IMG/VR virus record: IMGVR_UViG_3300012000_000086
Span: 1-30,542 of that record
DNA from: a virus
DNA: 30,542 nt
Reading direction: 5' to 3' (one strand)
Part shown: piece after piece, positions 30,152 through 30,542 of the stretch
Position numbering within the stretch: position 1 is the stretch's first letter
Layout: every line of letters begins with the position of its first letter
Notes under the pieces: model-generated
Databases searched by the model: none
What the model was told of the DNA's origin: nothing
The model's input: only the letters and a program-made list of their open reading frames with translations
Program-made: the position numbers and the translations under genes

Positions 30152-30542
30152 TTAAGCAAGCCAGCCTGGTCTGTATTGAATAGTTAGTTTTGCTGCTGAA
30201 TTATTTGCTGCTCCATTGTCATAGAAGTTTATTTCATTTGACCCTGGTGCAAGTTTAATCCAGTCGTTGTATACCTCTAACTTTAGACGTGCTCCCTCAA
30301 AGTTACCATTGAGAAATACATCTCTGTTGTAGGTATCAATTTCCAAAATATCTGGTCCATAAGACAGTGTTCCAGATACTGTTGTTGCTGCTGAGTTTGC
30401 AGCAAGAACTTCATATGTAAATGTTGTTGAAGTTGGTGCAGAGATAACTACTTGCTCTCCGTCATAGCCCGTGCCTACCCCAGAAATAGTTACAGTATCT
30501 CCAACAACTACACCGTGAGCAGTTGAAGTTGTTAGCGTTGCG
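30152..30542 (-). CDS. Dit-like distal tail protein, C-terminal part (5' end outside window)
   Basis: The frame is open to the right window edge, so this is the C-terminal ~129 residues of a longer protein. A TTG giving 64 residues is only internal. The visible part starts with an HG module (ATLTTSTAHGVVVGDTVTIS ... YDGEQVVISAPTSTTFTYEV). It continues with ILEIDTYNRDVFLNGN, NDWIKLAPGSNEINFYDNGA and LTIQYRPGWLA. The 'W-x-x-L-x-P-G-x-N-x-I' stretch followed by a final 'I-x-Y-R-x-x-W' is typical of the C-terminal domain of siphovirus distal tail (Dit-like) proteins. These form a hexamer ring between the tail tube and the tip. Its place immediately upstream of the Gp37-like protein is the expected order. 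A tape measure gene is expected beyond the right edge on this strand. Confidence 0.8.
   Translation of the reverse strand, partial: ATLTTSTAHGVVVGDTVTISGVGTGYDGEQVVISAPTSTTFTYEVLAANSAATTVSGTLSYGPDILEIDTYNRDVFLNGNFEGARLKLEVYNDWIKLAPGSNEINFYDNGAANNSAAKLTIQYRPGWLA
30400..30542 (-). repeat. HG (E1 FCCH-like) module in the Dit-like protein
   Basis: ATLTTSTAHGVVVGDTVTIS, then YDGEQVVISAPTSTTFTYEV, at the window edge. It is very close in pattern to the module at 27775-27915. Confidence 0.65.

Noticed and set aside
30152-30346. Complete 64-residue protein starting at TTG 30346
   Set aside because: The frame continues to the window edge with a clear HG module, so this is the tail of a larger Dit-like protein.

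Overview
The window looks like part of a tailed (siphovirus-like) bacteriophage genome that infects an actinobacterium. The phage call rests on tail proteins (a Dit-like C-terminus, a Gp37-like minor tail protein, collagen-like and polyglycine fibres) beside a phage replication and recombination module. The actinobacterial call rests on two WhiB-family genes, a family essentially confined to Actinobacteria and their phages, on several actinophage-type minor tail sequences, and on two genes that appear to be transcribed without a leader. The DNA is AT-leaning (about 40% GC by eye), which suits a low-GC aquatic actinobacterial host better than a high-GC soil host. The host assignment is inference.

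Layout: two gene arms converge. The left arm (1-11009, plus strand) carries the C-terminal end of a tail-fibre protein, a collagen-like protein, a 1085-residue virion protein, two small tail accessory proteins, a 1104-residue polyglycine adhesin, two more small proteins and then a strong UUCG-loop terminator (9305-9328). After the terminator come a family 2 glycosyltransferase with a repeat tail and an overlapping methyltransferase. The right arm (30542 down to 10980, minus strand) starts with the C-terminal part of a Dit-like distal tail protein. It continues with a 994-residue Gp37-like minor tail protein, a 405-residue tail protein and a 1229-residue Ig/fibronectin-like protein. Small coiled-coil proteins then lead without a change of strand into replication: family A DNA polymerase, RuvC-like nuclease, SNF2 helicase, Cas4/RecB-like nuclease, Sak4-like ATPase and a DUF669-type ssDNA-binding protein. 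A hairpin terminator (14561-14602) follows. Beyond it are a second, GT-B-like glycosyltransferase, small unknown proteins, a DUF6378-like protein and the two WhiB proteins. The arms meet tail to tail with a 30-bp overlap of coding sequence. No gap between genes exceeds about 75 bases, and no tRNA, CRISPR array, integrase or transposase was seen.

How it works together: the structural genes build the tail tip and host-recognition apparatus. The polymerase, helicase, nucleases, annealing ATPase and ssDNA-binding protein form a self-contained replication/recombination set, and the WhiB proteins probably modulate host or phage transcription. The most striking structure lies in the virion proteins. 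Two small beta-rich modules recur in proteins encoded on opposite strands and about 25 kb apart: an 'HG' module resembling the E1 FCCH fold, and a 'GMxVxGTGI' module. The second is repeatedly inserted inside other domains. A cupredoxin-like module that has lost its copper ligands is also present.
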